Shown here piece by piece: positions 14,741-22,101 of a DNA stretch of 34,893 nt. The position numbers and the translations under genes are program-made. Source of the stretch: Scleromatobacter sp045810285 (GTDB lineage Bacteria; Pseudomonadota; Gammaproteobacteria; Burkholderiales; Burkholderiaceae_C); the NCBI GenBank assembly GCA_045810285.1, contig JBJMWE010000071.1:1-34893 (forward strand), written 5' to 3'. Numbering within the stretch: position 1 is the first letter of the stretch; each line of letters opens with the position of its first letter. Below the pieces are notes generated by a model. That model ran no database searches, was not told the DNA's origin, and was given only the letters and a program-made list of their open reading frames with translations.

Positions 14741-16099
14741 TCACGACTGCTGCTTGTGGTGGTGGCGACGCGTGGCCGCCGAGGCCACCTTCTCGGCGCC
14801 CGAGGCCGAGGCCAGCGGGGCCGGTGCCGAGGCCGACGACGAGGCCGCCTGCGCGGTGGCCGTCGGCGCCATGCGCCCGCCGCCGTTGGCCGCCACGATG
14901 CGCGCCACTTCAGTGTCGGCGTCGTGCTGCAGCGAATCGAACACCGTCGTCGAGGCGACGGCGCCCTGCGTGCGCGGGGTGTCGGCCACCGAGCGGCCGC
15001 TCTCGTCGGCCACATCCACGGTGACGTTCATCGACAGGCCCACGCGCAGCGGGTTCTGCTTCACTTCGGCCGGGTCCAGCGCGATGCGCACGGGCACGCG
15101 CTGCACCACCTTGATCCAGTTGCCGGTGGCGTTCTGCGCCGGCAGCAGCGAGAACGCCGCGCCGGTGCCCGCGCCCAGGCCCTCGACCTTGCCGTGGAAG
15201 ACCACGTGCTTGCCGTAGACGTCGGCCTCCAGCGTGGCGGGCTGGCCGATGCGCAGGCGCGCGAGCTGTCCTTCCTTGAAGTTGGCGTCCACCCAGGCGT
15301 TGTCCAGCGGCACCACCGACATCAGCGGCACGCCGGCCTGCACGCGCTGGCCCACCTGCACGCTGCGGCGCGCCACCTGGCCGCTGACAGGCGCCGGCAC
15401 GTCGGCGCGCTGCACCGCGAGCCAGGCCTCGCGCACCTTGGCGGCCGCGCGCTGCACGTTCGGGTGGCCGGCGACGTTGGTGCCTTCGGTCTGCGACTGG
15501 TTCGACGCCAGCTGCTCCCTGGCGGCGTCGAGCGCGGACTTGGCGGCCGTGTACGCGCTGCGGGCGGACGCGAGCTGCTGCTGCGCGTGCTCGAATTCTT
15601 CCTTGCCCACGGCGCCGCTCTGCACCAGCGGGCCGCGGCGGTTGACGTCGTCCTGCGCCTTGGCCAGGTCGGCGGACGCGCGGGCCGCGTCGGCGGCGCG
15701 GGCGTCGATCTGCGCCTGCAGCGTGGAGTTGTTGGCGAACAGGATGCGCGTCTCGCGCACCGTCTGCGCCAGCGCCGCCTCGGCCTGGTCGAGTGCGACG
15801 CGCGCGTCGGCCGGGTCGAGCTTGACCAGCACCTGGCCTGCCTTGACGTAGTTGGTGTCGTCGGCGTTGATGGCCGTGACGGTGCCGCCCACCTGCGCCG
15901 TGATCTGCACGACGTTGGCGCCGACGTAGGCGTTGTCGGTGGATTCCGAATGGCGGCCGGTCATCCAGTAGTAGATGCCGTAGCCGCCGCCGATCACCAG
16001 CACGGCGACCGCGATGGCGGTCAGGGCGGTGCGACGCTTGGGATTGCCGGCCGGCGCGGTCGTGTCGGGAGCGGCGTTGTTGTTGGCAGGAGCGTTCAT
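14741..16099 (-). CDS. EmrA/HlyD-type periplasmic membrane-fusion protein
   Basis: A 452-residue adaptor linking the EmrB-type pump to the outer-membrane channel. One N-terminal transmembrane helix (about 24-46) is followed by the lipoyl half-motif STDNAYVGANVVQITAQVGG, a long alanine-rich coiled-coil hairpin (about 100-215) and the second lipoyl half VPAPVSGQVARRSVQVGQ, then a beta-barrel domain. The last about 60 residues are an Ala/Ser/Pro-rich tail ending in histidines and lysine (HHHKQQS), which is unusual and lies beyond the normal domain. It starts six bases after the channel gene stop. Confidence 0.92.
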   Translation of the reverse strand: MNAPANNNAAPDTTAPAGNPKRRTALTAIAVAVLVIGGGYGIYYWMTGRHSESTDNAYVGANVVQITAQVGGTVTAINADDTNYVKAGQVLVKLDPADARVALDQAEAALAQTVRETRILFANNSTLQAQIDARAADAARASADLAKAQDDVNRRGPLVQSGAVGKEEFEHAQQQLASARSAYTAAKSALDAAREQLASNQSQTEGTNVAGHPNVQRAAAKVREAWLAVQRADVPAPVSGQVARRSVQVGQRVQAGVPLMSVVPLDNAWVDANFKEGQLARLRIGQPATLEADVYGKHVVFHGKVEGLGAGTGAAFSLLPAQNATGNWIKVVQRVPVRIALDPAEVKQNPLRVGLSMNVTVDVADESGRSVADTPRTQGAVASTTVFDSLQHDADTEVARIVAANGGGRMAPTATAQAASSSASAPAPLASASGAEKVASAATRRHHHKQQS

Positions 16100-16105
16100 G
16101 ATGGT

Positions 16106-17734
16106 TTAAGCGGGCGTGAGGTTGTCGTTCTTGGCGGTGGCGGTCGTCGGCGACGACGCGGAGGCGGCGGGTGCGGACGGCGCGTTCAGGTTGGCGGTCC
16201 AACCGCCACCGAGCGCCTTCATCAACTGGGCCTGCACGTCGAGCGCGCGGTACTGGAGGTCGACCTCGAGGCGGCGCTCGGCGAGCATCTGCGTTTCGGC
16301 GTTGAGCACGATCAGCGCATTGCCCAGGCCCTGGCCGTAGCGCTTCTGGGAGAACTCGTAGCTGGCGGTGGAGGCCTCGAGCGCCTGGCGCTGCAGCGCG
16401 AGCTGGCGGCCGATGGACGCCGCCGAAGTGGCGGCATCGGCGGCTTCGCGCACCGCGTCGATCACCTGCTGGTTGTAGGCCTGGATCGCGGCGTCGCGAT
16501 CGGCACCCTTGCCCTTCAGCTGGGCACGCAGCTGGCCACCCTCGAAGATGGGCAGGTGCAGCGCCGGGCCGAACGACCACGTCTTGCTGGGCAGCTCCAG
16601 GAACTTGCCCAGGTTGATGGAATCGAGCCCGAAACCGGCGGAGAAGTTGATGTCCGGGTAGAAGCGCGTCTTCTGCGACGCCACCTGTTCCTTCGAGGCC
16701 TCGACGCGGGCGAGCGCGGCGGCGATGTCGGGCCGGCGCGCGAGCAGGTCGGCGCCCAGCACCGGCGGCTGCGGCGAGGCGTGCAGCTGCTCGAGCGTCG
16801 GCGCCAGCGTGGCGGTGGCGTCCATCGGCTGGGCGCTGAGCGCGGCCAGCGCGTGGCGCGCGAGGTCGATCTGCTCGTCGAGCGATTCGATCTGCGCCAG
16901 CGTGTCGGGCAGCGCGCCTTCGCCCTGCTTCTGTTCGACGACGGTGTCCAGGCCGGCGCTGACGCGCTGCGTGATCAGCGACAGCATCTGCTTGCGCTGG
17001 TCGTACGTGCGTTGGGCGACGGCGCGCTGGCTTTCGAGGCGGGCCAGCGAGAAATAGGTGCGCACGACCTGCGTGGCGATCTGCTGGGCGGCGACGTCCG
17101 CATCGGCCCGCGCGGCGCGCGCGCTGCCCAGCGCGGCTTCGAGGTCGTGCTTCTCGCGGCCGAACACGTCCGCGTCCCAGCTCAGGCCGAAGGTGGCGTT
17201 GGACTGGTTGAAGATGCTGCCGCCGTACGGCGGCGGGAACAGGCCGTTGCGCGAGAGCAGCTCCCGCTTGACGGAGGCGTCGAAGGCAACGGCCGGCAGC
17301 TCGGCGCCGCGCGCGGCCTCGACGACCGCTTGCGCGCGCGTCAGGCGCGCCTGGGCGGCACCGAGGTTGGGCGAGCCCTCGAGGGCCTTGGCCACCAGTG
17401 CGTCGAGCTGGGCGTCACCGAACTGGTGCCACCACTGCGCGTCGACCGAAGTGGTCTGCCGCGCGGCCGACAGGCCCAGTGCCTGCGCGTCGCGCTGGGC
17501 GACGGCGTCGGACTGGTGGCCGGGCGATGCGCAGCCGGCCAGCACCAGCACGGCGGCCGAGGCGACGGCCAGCGCGAAGGTGCTCGCGGACAGCATGCGC
17601 GGCGTCGCGAGTTCGAGGCCGCGCTGCGGCGTCCTGCTCGGCTTGCGCGAGTTGATGGATTGCTGCGTCTCGCCGGTCTTGGGGGACGCGCCGGCGCGGC
17701 GCGGGCATTCTTGTTGTCGGATGGCGCTGGGCAT
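16106..17734 (-). CDS. NodT-family outer-membrane efflux lipoprotein
   Basis: The outer-membrane channel of the tripartite pump: two OEP repeats with the family text WWHQFGDAQLDALVAKALEGSPN and, later, SFGPALHLPIFEGGQLRAQL. The lipobox VLAGC puts the lipidated cysteine at residue 68 counting from the ATG at 17734. Counting from the ATG at 17596 it is Cys22, a textbook lipoprotein signal. The longer start fits the nine-base spacing after the marR stop and is reported here, but the extra 46 residues look like unstructured basic sequence, so 17596 may be the true start. Neither has a strong ribosome site. Same operon as marR and the EmrAB-like genes. Confidence 0.9.
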   Translation of the reverse strand: MPSAIRQQECPRRAGASPKTGETQQSINSRKPSRTPQRGLELATPRMLSASTFALAVASAAVLVLAGCASPGHQSDAVAQRDAQALGLSAARQTTSVDAQWWHQFGDAQLDALVAKALEGSPNLGAAQARLTRAQAVVEAARGAELPAVAFDASVKRELLSRNGLFPPPYGGSIFNQSNATFGLSWDADVFGREKHDLEAALGSARAARADADVAAQQIATQVVRTYFSLARLESQRAVAQRTYDQRKQMLSLITQRVSAGLDTVVEQKQGEGALPDTLAQIESLDEQIDLARHALAALSAQPMDATATLAPTLEQLHASPQPPVLGADLLARRPDIAAALARVEASKEQVASQKTRFYPDINFSAGFGLDSINLGKFLELPSKTWSFGPALHLPIFEGGQLRAQLKGKGADRDAAIQAYNQQVIDAVREAADAATSAASIGRQLALQRQALEASTASYEFSQKRYGQGLGNALIVLNAETQMLAERRLEVDLQYRALDVQAQLMKALGGGWTANLNAPSAPAASASSPTTATAKNDNLTPA

Positions 17735-17743
17735 GGGAGTCTT

Positions 17744-18259
17744 TCAGTCTGGGGTCGCTGAATTCGGGGAAGCGGCGGCGCGGAGGGTGTCGCCGTTGGC
17801 GCGCATGCGCTTGAGCATGCTCAGCAGCGCGCGCCATTCGTCGTGCGAGAAGCCGGCCAGGTGCAGGTTGAGCACCTCGGCCAGCACGGCCGGGACGACC
17901 GCGGCGACCTCGCGGCCGGCGTCGGTCAGCTCGAGGTTCACCACGCGCCGGTCCTCGCTCGATCGCACGCGGGCCACCAGGCCCTTGGCCTCGAGGCGGT
18001 CCAGCGCGCGGGTCATCGCGCCCGGGTCGCTCTGCAGCGTGCGCGCGAGCTCGGCCACGGTGCCGCATTCGCCATGGGCCAGCTTGAACAGCGGCACCCA
18101 TTGGGCATGCGTCAGGTCGTGGTCGACCAGGCGGCGGTCGACCTGGTGCGTGATCGATGCAATGACGCCCTTGAGCACGGCGCCCACGCTTTCTTCCTGC
18201 CGATAGCTGTCGGCGGAGTAGAAGTCGGCCCGCGGGAGGGAATCGTTGTTGGATGACAT
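17744..18259 (-). CDS. MarR-family transcriptional repressor of the efflux operon
   Basis: 171 residues with a winged helix (about 45-120). The recognition region reads VAELARTLQSDPGAMTRALDRLEAKGLVARVRSSEDRRVVNLELTDAGRE, including the wing DRR signature of the family. It is the first gene of the efflux operon, nine bases before the channel gene, so it most likely represses its own operon and is released by a pump substrate. A dyad that could be its operator lies 16 bases upstream of the start. No conserved cysteine suggests a thiol switch, so a ligand-binding mechanism is more likely. Confidence 0.92.
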   Translation of the reverse strand: MSSNNDSLPRADFYSADSYRQEESVGAVLKGVIASITHQVDRRLVDHDLTHAQWVPLFKLAHGECGTVAELARTLQSDPGAMTRALDRLEAKGLVARVRSSEDRRVVNLELTDAGREVAAVVPAVLAEVLNLHLAGFSHDEWRALLSMLKRMRANGDTLRAAASPNSATPD

Positions 18260-18267
18260 GGGAACGA

Positions 18268-18286
18268 AATATACTTGCTTAGGCAG
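18268..18286 (-). promoter_or_regulatory. Candidate MarR operator and -10 element of the efflux operon
   Basis: TTGC-TTAG-GCA at 18275-18285 is an imperfect dyad (TGCYTARGCA core, 8 of 10 symmetric) of the kind bound by MarR/EmrR proteins. It directly adjoins TATATT (18268-18273, minus strand), the best -10 hexamer before the marR start. No -35 at standard spacing is visible. Binding here would block RNA polymerase. Confidence 0.45.
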
Positions 18287-18327
18287 TCAATGCATCGACA
18301 ATCATTGAATAGGCTCTTATTGCGTGG

Positions 18328-18337
18328 GGGTATACCC
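18328..18337 (+). promoter_or_regulatory. Perfect palindrome GGGTATACCC before the ABC exporter gene
   Basis: A ten-base perfect palindrome, 54 bases before the exporter ATG. TTGAAT at 18305-18310 lies 18 bases before GGTATA, so the palindrome may overlap the -10 region of a weak promoter. It could be a regulator site, but a chance occurrence is possible. Confidence 0.3.
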
Positions 18338-18391
18338 TTTGTCACGCGCCCGGAAGCCGCCCGTCATCCTCTGCCCGTAGACTGATCCGCC

Positions 18392-20260
18392 ATGACCTCT
18401 GCTTCCGATCGCGCCAAGGCGGCCTCGCCGCGCTCGCTCTCCGGCCTGCTGCCCTTCCTGCGCCCGTACCGCGGCCGCATCGTGGCCGCGTTGCTGTTCC
18501 TGGTGGCGGCCGCCATCACGACGCTCGCCTTTCCCGTCGTGCTGCGCAAGCTCATCGACGGCGGGCTCGGCCTGTCCGGCCCCGCCTCCATCAGCGGTGC
18601 TGCAACCTCCGCGGCCGCCAACGGCGAGCGGCTGATGGGCTTGCGCGACCATTTCCTCGGGCTGTTCGGCGTCGGCGTCGCCCTCGGCGTGTTCTCGGCG
18701 CTGCGCTTCTATTCGGTGACCTGGCTCGGCGAGCGCGTGACCGCCGACCTGCGCAACGCCGTCTACCGCCACGTCGTCAAGCAGAGCCCCGCCTTCTTCG
18801 AGACGACGGCCACCGGCGAGGTGCTGTCGCGCCTGACCACCGACACCACGCTCGTGCAGCAGGTGGTGGGCTCGAGCCTGTCGATGGGCCTGCGCAACGG
18901 CGTGATGGGCGTGGGCGCGATGGTGATGCTGATCGTCACCAACCCGTACGTGATGACGCAGGTGCTGGGCATCCTGCTGCTCGTGGTGGCGCCCTCGATG
19001 GCCTTCGGCCGGCGCGTGCGCAAGCTCAGCCGCGCCAGCCAGGACCGCGTGGCCGATTCGAGCGCGATCGCCGCCGAGGTGCTCAACGCGATCCCCGTGG
19101 TGCAGAGCTACGTGCAGGAGCACCGCGAGGCCGCGCGCTTCGAGGTCTCCACCGAGCACGCGTTCGATACCGCCAGGAAGCGCACGCGGGTGCGCTCGAT
19201 GCTCGTGGCCTTCATCATCAGCGCCACGTTCGGTGCGCTGCTGTGGGGCCTGTACCAGGGTACGCAGGCGGTGATCGCCGGCCGCATCAGCGCGGGCCAT
19301 CTCGGCGAGACCGTCGTGTACGTGATGCTGCTGGTGAGCAGCGTGGCGGTGCTGTCCGAGGTCTACGGCGACCTGCTGCGCGCGGCCGGTGCGAGCGAGC
19401 GCCTGATGGAACTGCTCGCCGCCGTCTCGCCGGTCACCGACCCGGCGTCGCCGCGCCTGCTGCCGCCCACGCGCGCGGGCTCGGCGATCGAACTGAAGCA
19501 CGTGCAGTTCCACTACCCGTCGCGGCCGATGCACGCGGCGCTGGCCGACTACTCGCTGAAGGTGCAGCCCGGCGAGACGGTGGCGCTGGTGGGCCCCAGC
19601 GGCGCCGGCAAGAGCACCGTGTTCCAGCTGCTGCTGCGCTTCTACGACACCGGCGCCGGCGCCGTCGTCATCGACGGCGTCGACGTGCGCGAGACCGCGC
19701 TGGCCGACCTGCGCGCGCGCATCGGCATCGTGCCGCAGGACTCGACGGTGTTCTCGGCCAACGCGATGGAGAACATCCGCTACGGCCGGCCCGACGCCAG
19801 CGACGACGAGGTGATCGCCGCCGCGAAGGCCGCCTTCGCGGACGAGTTCATCCGCCGCCTGCCCGAGGGCTACGACACCTTCCTGGGCGAGCGCGGCGTG
19901 CGGCTCTCCGGCGGCCAGCGCCAGCGCATCGCGATTGCGCGCGCGATGCTCAAGAACCCGCCGTTGCTGCTGCTGGACGAGGCCACCAGCGCGCTCGACG
20001 CCGAGAGCGAACGCATGGTGCAGGCCGCGCTCGAGGCCGCGATGGCCGATCGCACGACGCTGGTGATCGCGCACCGCCTGGCCACCGTGCAGAAGGCCGA
20101 CCGCATCATCGTCATGGAGCATGGCCGCATCATCGAGGAAGGTAACCATCGGGAACTGATGCTGCGCGATGGCCTGTACGCCAAACTTGCCAGAATGCAG
20201 TTCCACACCGAGCCGCTCGCGCCTGCCGCCGAGCCGGACGAATCCCGCGAAGCCGCCTGA
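18392..20260 (+). CDS. MsbA-like ABC exporter (fused transmembrane and ATPase domains)
   Basis: A 622-residue half-transporter, active as a dimer. The transmembrane domain (about 15-330) has six hydrophobic segments and is of the type-IV exporter fold with the coupling sequence DLRNAVYRHVVKQSPAFFETTATGEVLSRLTTD. The ATPase domain has Walker A GPSGAGKST (401-409), signature LSGGQ (505-509), Walker B LLLLDEATSALD (Asp529, Glu530) and the switch histidine in IAHRLAT. The text is close to the group of putative lipid or peptide exporters near MsbA. The substrate is not evident. The PilZ gene begins 15 bases after its stop, so export may be tied to cyclic di-GMP signalling (inference). Confidence 0.93.
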   Translation: MTSASDRAKAASPRSLSGLLPFLRPYRGRIVAALLFLVAAAITTLAFPVVLRKLIDGGLGLSGPASISGAATSAAANGERLMGLRDHFLGLFGVGVALGVFSALRFYSVTWLGERVTADLRNAVYRHVVKQSPAFFETTATGEVLSRLTTDTTLVQQVVGSSLSMGLRNGVMGVGAMVMLIVTNPYVMTQVLGILLLVVAPSMAFGRRVRKLSRASQDRVADSSAIAAEVLNAIPVVQSYVQEHREAARFEVSTEHAFDTARKRTRVRSMLVAFIISATFGALLWGLYQGTQAVIAGRISAGHLGETVVYVMLLVSSVAVLSEVYGDLLRAAGASERLMELLAAVSPVTDPASPRLLPPTRAGSAIELKHVQFHYPSRPMHAALADYSLKVQPGETVALVGPSGAGKSTVFQLLLRFYDTGAGAVVIDGVDVRETALADLRARIGIVPQDSTVFSANAMENIRYGRPDASDDEVIAAAKAAFADEFIRRLPEGYDTFLGERGVRLSGGQRQRIAIARAMLKNPPLLLLDEATSALDAESERMVQAALEAAMADRTTLVIAHRLATVQKADRIIVMEHGRIIEEGNHRELMLRDGLYAKLARMQFHTEPLAPAAEPDESREAA

Positions 20261-20275
20261 CCCTGCCCCGTTCCC

Positions 20276-20713
20276 ATGAGCACCCCGCCGGAAGACATCG
20301 ACGCCCTGTTCGACCTGCCTCCCCCCGCTGCCCCTGTCCTGCCTGCATCACCGCTGCCCGGCCTGGCGTCGCCTTCGGCGGATTCGCGCAAGGAGCAGCG
20401 CGTCAAGGTGTCGTGGGCGGCGCGCGTGCAGTTGCCAAACGGCCGCGTGATCGAGCTGCGCGTGCGCGACCTCTCCGAGAGCGGCGTGGGCCTGCTCACC
20501 GGGCAGCACATCCCCCCGGCCGCCGTGCTGAACTTCGCGGTGGCCGTGCCCAGCCCCGACGAAGGCGGCCGGATGACGCCGATCGCGGGCACGATCAGGA
20601 CGACTTACGTCGTCGTCAAGGGCGTCGACCTGTTCTGCGGCGGCACGTGGGTGCAGCTGCCCGCGGACGGACGCGACCTGCTGGACAAGTGGATCCGCCG
20701 CCTGCGGCGCTGA
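20276..20713 (+). CDS. PilZ-domain cyclic di-GMP binding protein
   Basis: 145 residues: a proline-rich disordered N-terminus (1-35), then a PilZ barrel. The two ligand motifs are complete: RxxxR as Arg38-Arg42 (RKEQR) and DxSxxG as Asp65-Gly70 (DLSESG). It should bind a cyclic di-GMP dimer and act as a free-standing receptor. It follows the ABC exporter by 15 bases, suggesting one message. A GGDEF enzyme able to supply the ligand is encoded at 9413-11449, not adjacent. The target process is unknown. Confidence 0.9.
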   Translation: MSTPPEDIDALFDLPPPAAPVLPASPLPGLASPSADSRKEQRVKVSWAARVQLPNGRVIELRVRDLSESGVGLLTGQHIPPAAVLNFAVAVPSPDEGGRMTPIAGTIRTTYVVVKGVDLFCGGTWVQLPADGRDLLDKWIRRLRR

Positions 20714-20730
20714 GGCCGGCCCGCGCGAGA

Positions 20731-20820
20731 GCGGGTTGGCCTGGCGGGTTGGCCTGGCGGGTTGGCCGGGCGGTTGGGCCTGGCGGGTTGGCCGGCGCGT
20801 TGACCGTCGCGTTGACCGTA
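20731..20820 (+). repeat. 13-bp tandem repeat, about seven degenerating copies
   Basis: The unit GCGGGTTGGCCTG repeats at 20731, 20744, 20757, 20770, 20783, 20796 and 20809 (last copy 12 bases). The first two copies are identical and the later ones diverge step by step to CGCGTTGACCGTC. The array starts 17 bases after the PilZ stop and runs directly into the left arm of the inverted repeat at 20818. Noncoding; no function is apparent. Confidence 0.85.
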
Positions 20821-20939
20821 GGGCGGGTTAGCCGCAGGCGTAACCCGCCGTTCGGTCACCGGAAGCGGATCCGTGCCGGCAATTGGCGGATCGGTGTTGC
20901 GGCGAACGGCGGGTTACGCCTGCGGCTAACCCGCCCTAC
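20818..20939. repeat. REP-like element pair: perfect 37-bp inverted repeat
   Basis: The left arm 20818-20854 and the right arm 20903-20939 are perfect reverse complements, separated by 48 bases. Each arm is itself a hairpin, GGCGGGTTA and TAACCCGCC around a ten-base loop. This two-level symmetry is that of REP doublets (BIMEs), which RAYT-type Y1 transposases are thought to mobilise. Similar TAGGGCGGGTTA motifs are, from memory, widespread between genes in proteobacteria. Truncated copies of the outer end (CGCCCTAC) follow at 20941-20957. Confidence 0.85.
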
Positions 20940-20966
20940 CCGCCCTACGCGCCCTACCCATCATTG

Positions 20967-20986
20967 ATTTCAGTCTTGACAGAAAT
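20967..20986 (+). promoter_or_regulatory. 20-bp palindromic operator, copy 1 (before the GbsR-like gene)
   Basis: ATTTCAGTCTTGACAGAAAT is symmetric as ATTTCwGT-N4-ACwGAAAT. It covers the perfect -35 TTGACA (20976-20981) of the regulator gene, so binding would block transcription. The same motif recurs at 21641-21660. Because it precedes the regulator itself and its neighbour operon, it is most likely the binding site of that regulator (inference). Confidence 0.75.
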
Positions 20987-21003
20987 TCAGGAAAGACTAC
21001 AGT
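20976..21003 (+). promoter_or_regulatory. Sigma-70 promoter of the GbsR-like gene
   Basis: TTGACA (20976-20981), a 16-base spacer and TACAGT (20998-21003). RNA would start at about 21010-21011, that is at the start codon, so the transcript may be leaderless; no Shine-Dalgarno sequence precedes the ATG. Confidence 0.6.
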
Positions 21004-21010
21004 CCGCCTC

Positions 21011-21610
21011 ATGGAACTGACCGACGTCGCACGCAAGTTCATCCTCCACTGGGGCGAGATGGGATCGGCCTGGGGCGTCAACCGCTCGGTGGCGCAGATC
21101 CACGCGCTGCTGTTCTTCCACGGCAAGCCGATGCACGCCGAGGAACTGGCCGAGACGCTCGGCATCGCGCGTTCCAACGTCAGCACCAGCCTGAAGGAAC
21201 TGCAGAACTGGAACCTGATCCGCACCACGCACGTGCTGGGCGACCGGCGCGACTGGTTCGAGACCTCACTGGACGTCTGGACGCTGTTCCGCACCGTCGT
21301 GCGCGAGCGCAAGGAGCGCGAGTTCGACCCGACCACGCGCGCCCTGCACGAGCTGACCGCGATGCCGGGCTTCGAGGACGAGCCGGCCGACGTGCAGGAT
21401 CGCGTGCGCGACGCGCAGCGCCTCATGCAGACGCTGGGCAGCTGGTCCGACGAGATGCTGCGGCTGTCGCCGACCACGCTCGAAAAGGTGCTCAAGATGG
21501 GCGCCAGCGTGCAGCGCTTCGTCCGCGGCACGCCCGCCGATGCCGCGCCGTCCGCGGTGCCGCTCGACGCGCAGGGCGCGCCGCTGCCACTGGGTCCGCC
21601 GCCGTTCTGA
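21011..21610 (+). CDS. GbsR/MarR-like winged-helix transcriptional regulator
   Basis: 199 residues with the GbsR-type opening ELTDVARKFILHWGEMGSAWGVNRSVAQIHALLFFHGKPMHAEELAETLGIARSNVSTSLKELQNWNLI, a winged helix at about 25-95. A helical middle and a Pro/Ala-rich C-terminal tail follow. It probably represses its own gene and the downstream DCC-SDR-DoxX-DUF2269 operon through the 20-bp motif found before both. No ligand can be read from the sequence. The start at 21011 coincides with the predicted RNA start. Confidence 0.88.
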   Translation: MELTDVARKFILHWGEMGSAWGVNRSVAQIHALLFFHGKPMHAEELAETLGIARSNVSTSLKELQNWNLIRTTHVLGDRRDWFETSLDVWTLFRTVVRERKEREFDPTTRALHELTAMPGFEDEPADVQDRVRDAQRLMQTLGSWSDEMLRLSPTTLEKVLKMGASVQRFVRGTPADAAPSAVPLDAQGAPLPLGPPPF

Positions 21611-21612
21611 TC

Positions 21613-21632
21613 GGGGCATGCCCCTTTTTTTT
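21613..21632 (+). terminator. Intrinsic terminator after the GbsR-like gene
   Basis: GGGG-CATG-CCCC (21613-21624) is followed by eight T residues (21625-21632). The stem is short, but the T-run is exceptional for this GC-rich DNA. It sits two bases after the stop and separates the regulator from the next operon, which has its own promoter. Confidence 0.75.
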
Positions 21633-21637
21633 GGCTC

Positions 21638-21666
21638 TTGATTTCTGTTTGTACTGAAATTACCAT
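21638..21666 (+). promoter_or_regulatory. 20-bp palindromic operator copy 2 and promoter of the DCC operon
   Basis: ATTTCTGTTTGTACTGAAAT (21641-21660) matches copy 1 at all outer positions. TTGATT (21638-21643) and TACCAT (21661-21666) with 17 bases between them form the best promoter, with the operator filling the spacer. This predicts RNA starting just past the first ATG, which would favour the ATG at 21689; alternatively TTGGCT (21631) serves another start point. Confidence 0.65.
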
Positions 21667-21667
21667 C

Positions 21668-22090
21668 ATGAATGCAAACAACTATCCGATGACACTCTTC
21701 TTCGACAGCCGCTGCCCGCTGTGCGTGCGCGAGATGCGTGCGCTGCGACGGCGCGACAGGGCCGCTCGACTGCGCTTCGCCGACGTGCGGGCACCCGGCT
21801 TCGTCGTGCCGCCCGGCGCCACGCTGGACGACATGCTCACGGCGATCCATGCGCGCACCGCATCGGGCCGGCTGGTGGCCGGCATCGAGACGGTGCGGCT
21901 CGCCTACGAGGCCGTGGGCCTCGGCTGGCTGCTGGCTCCCACGGCGTGGCGCCCGCTGCGCGGCGCGTCGGATCGCGCGTATGCGTGGCTCGCGCGCCAT
22001 CGCTTCGCGGTACCAGCCTGGCTCGCCCTCGCGGCCCTCGGCGCGCGCGATCGCGTGGCGGCGTGCGACGAGTCGCACTGCGCGCCGTGA
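21668..22090 (+). CDS. DCC-family (DUF393) thiol-disulfide oxidoreductase-like protein
   Basis: 140 residues with the family signature near the N-terminus, TLFFDSRCPLCVREMRAL: a CxxC after a beta strand as in thioredoxin-like DCC proteins. Then follow VVPPGATLDDMLTAIHAR and GIETVRLAYEAVGLGWLLAPT, also typical of DUF393. A C-terminal hydrophobic stretch may lie at the membrane. Two starts are possible, ATG at 21668 and at 21689 (MTLFFD); the second begins right at the conserved strand. Neither has a ribosome site. First gene of a four-gene operon. Redox partner unknown. Confidence 0.88.
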   Translation: MNANNYPMTLFFDSRCPLCVREMRALRRRDRAARLRFADVRAPGFVVPPGATLDDMLTAIHARTASGRLVAGIETVRLAYEAVGLGWLLAPTAWRPLRGASDRAYAWLARHRFAVPAWLALAALGARDRVAACDESHCAP

Positions 22091-22101
22091 ACGGAGCCGC
22101 C

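Noticed and set aside
13112..17761. A 1,549-codon open frame on the plus strand through the efflux operon
   Set aside because: It is antisense to three clear transport genes and its composition is the Arg/Gly/His/Gln-rich pattern produced by the opposite strand of GC-rich genes. No domain is recognisable.
18328..18337. GGGGGTATACCC as a copper or nickel (CsoR/RcnR) operator
   Set aside because: It lacks the full G-tract dyad of those sites and no metal-transport gene follows. It is kept only as a palindrome.
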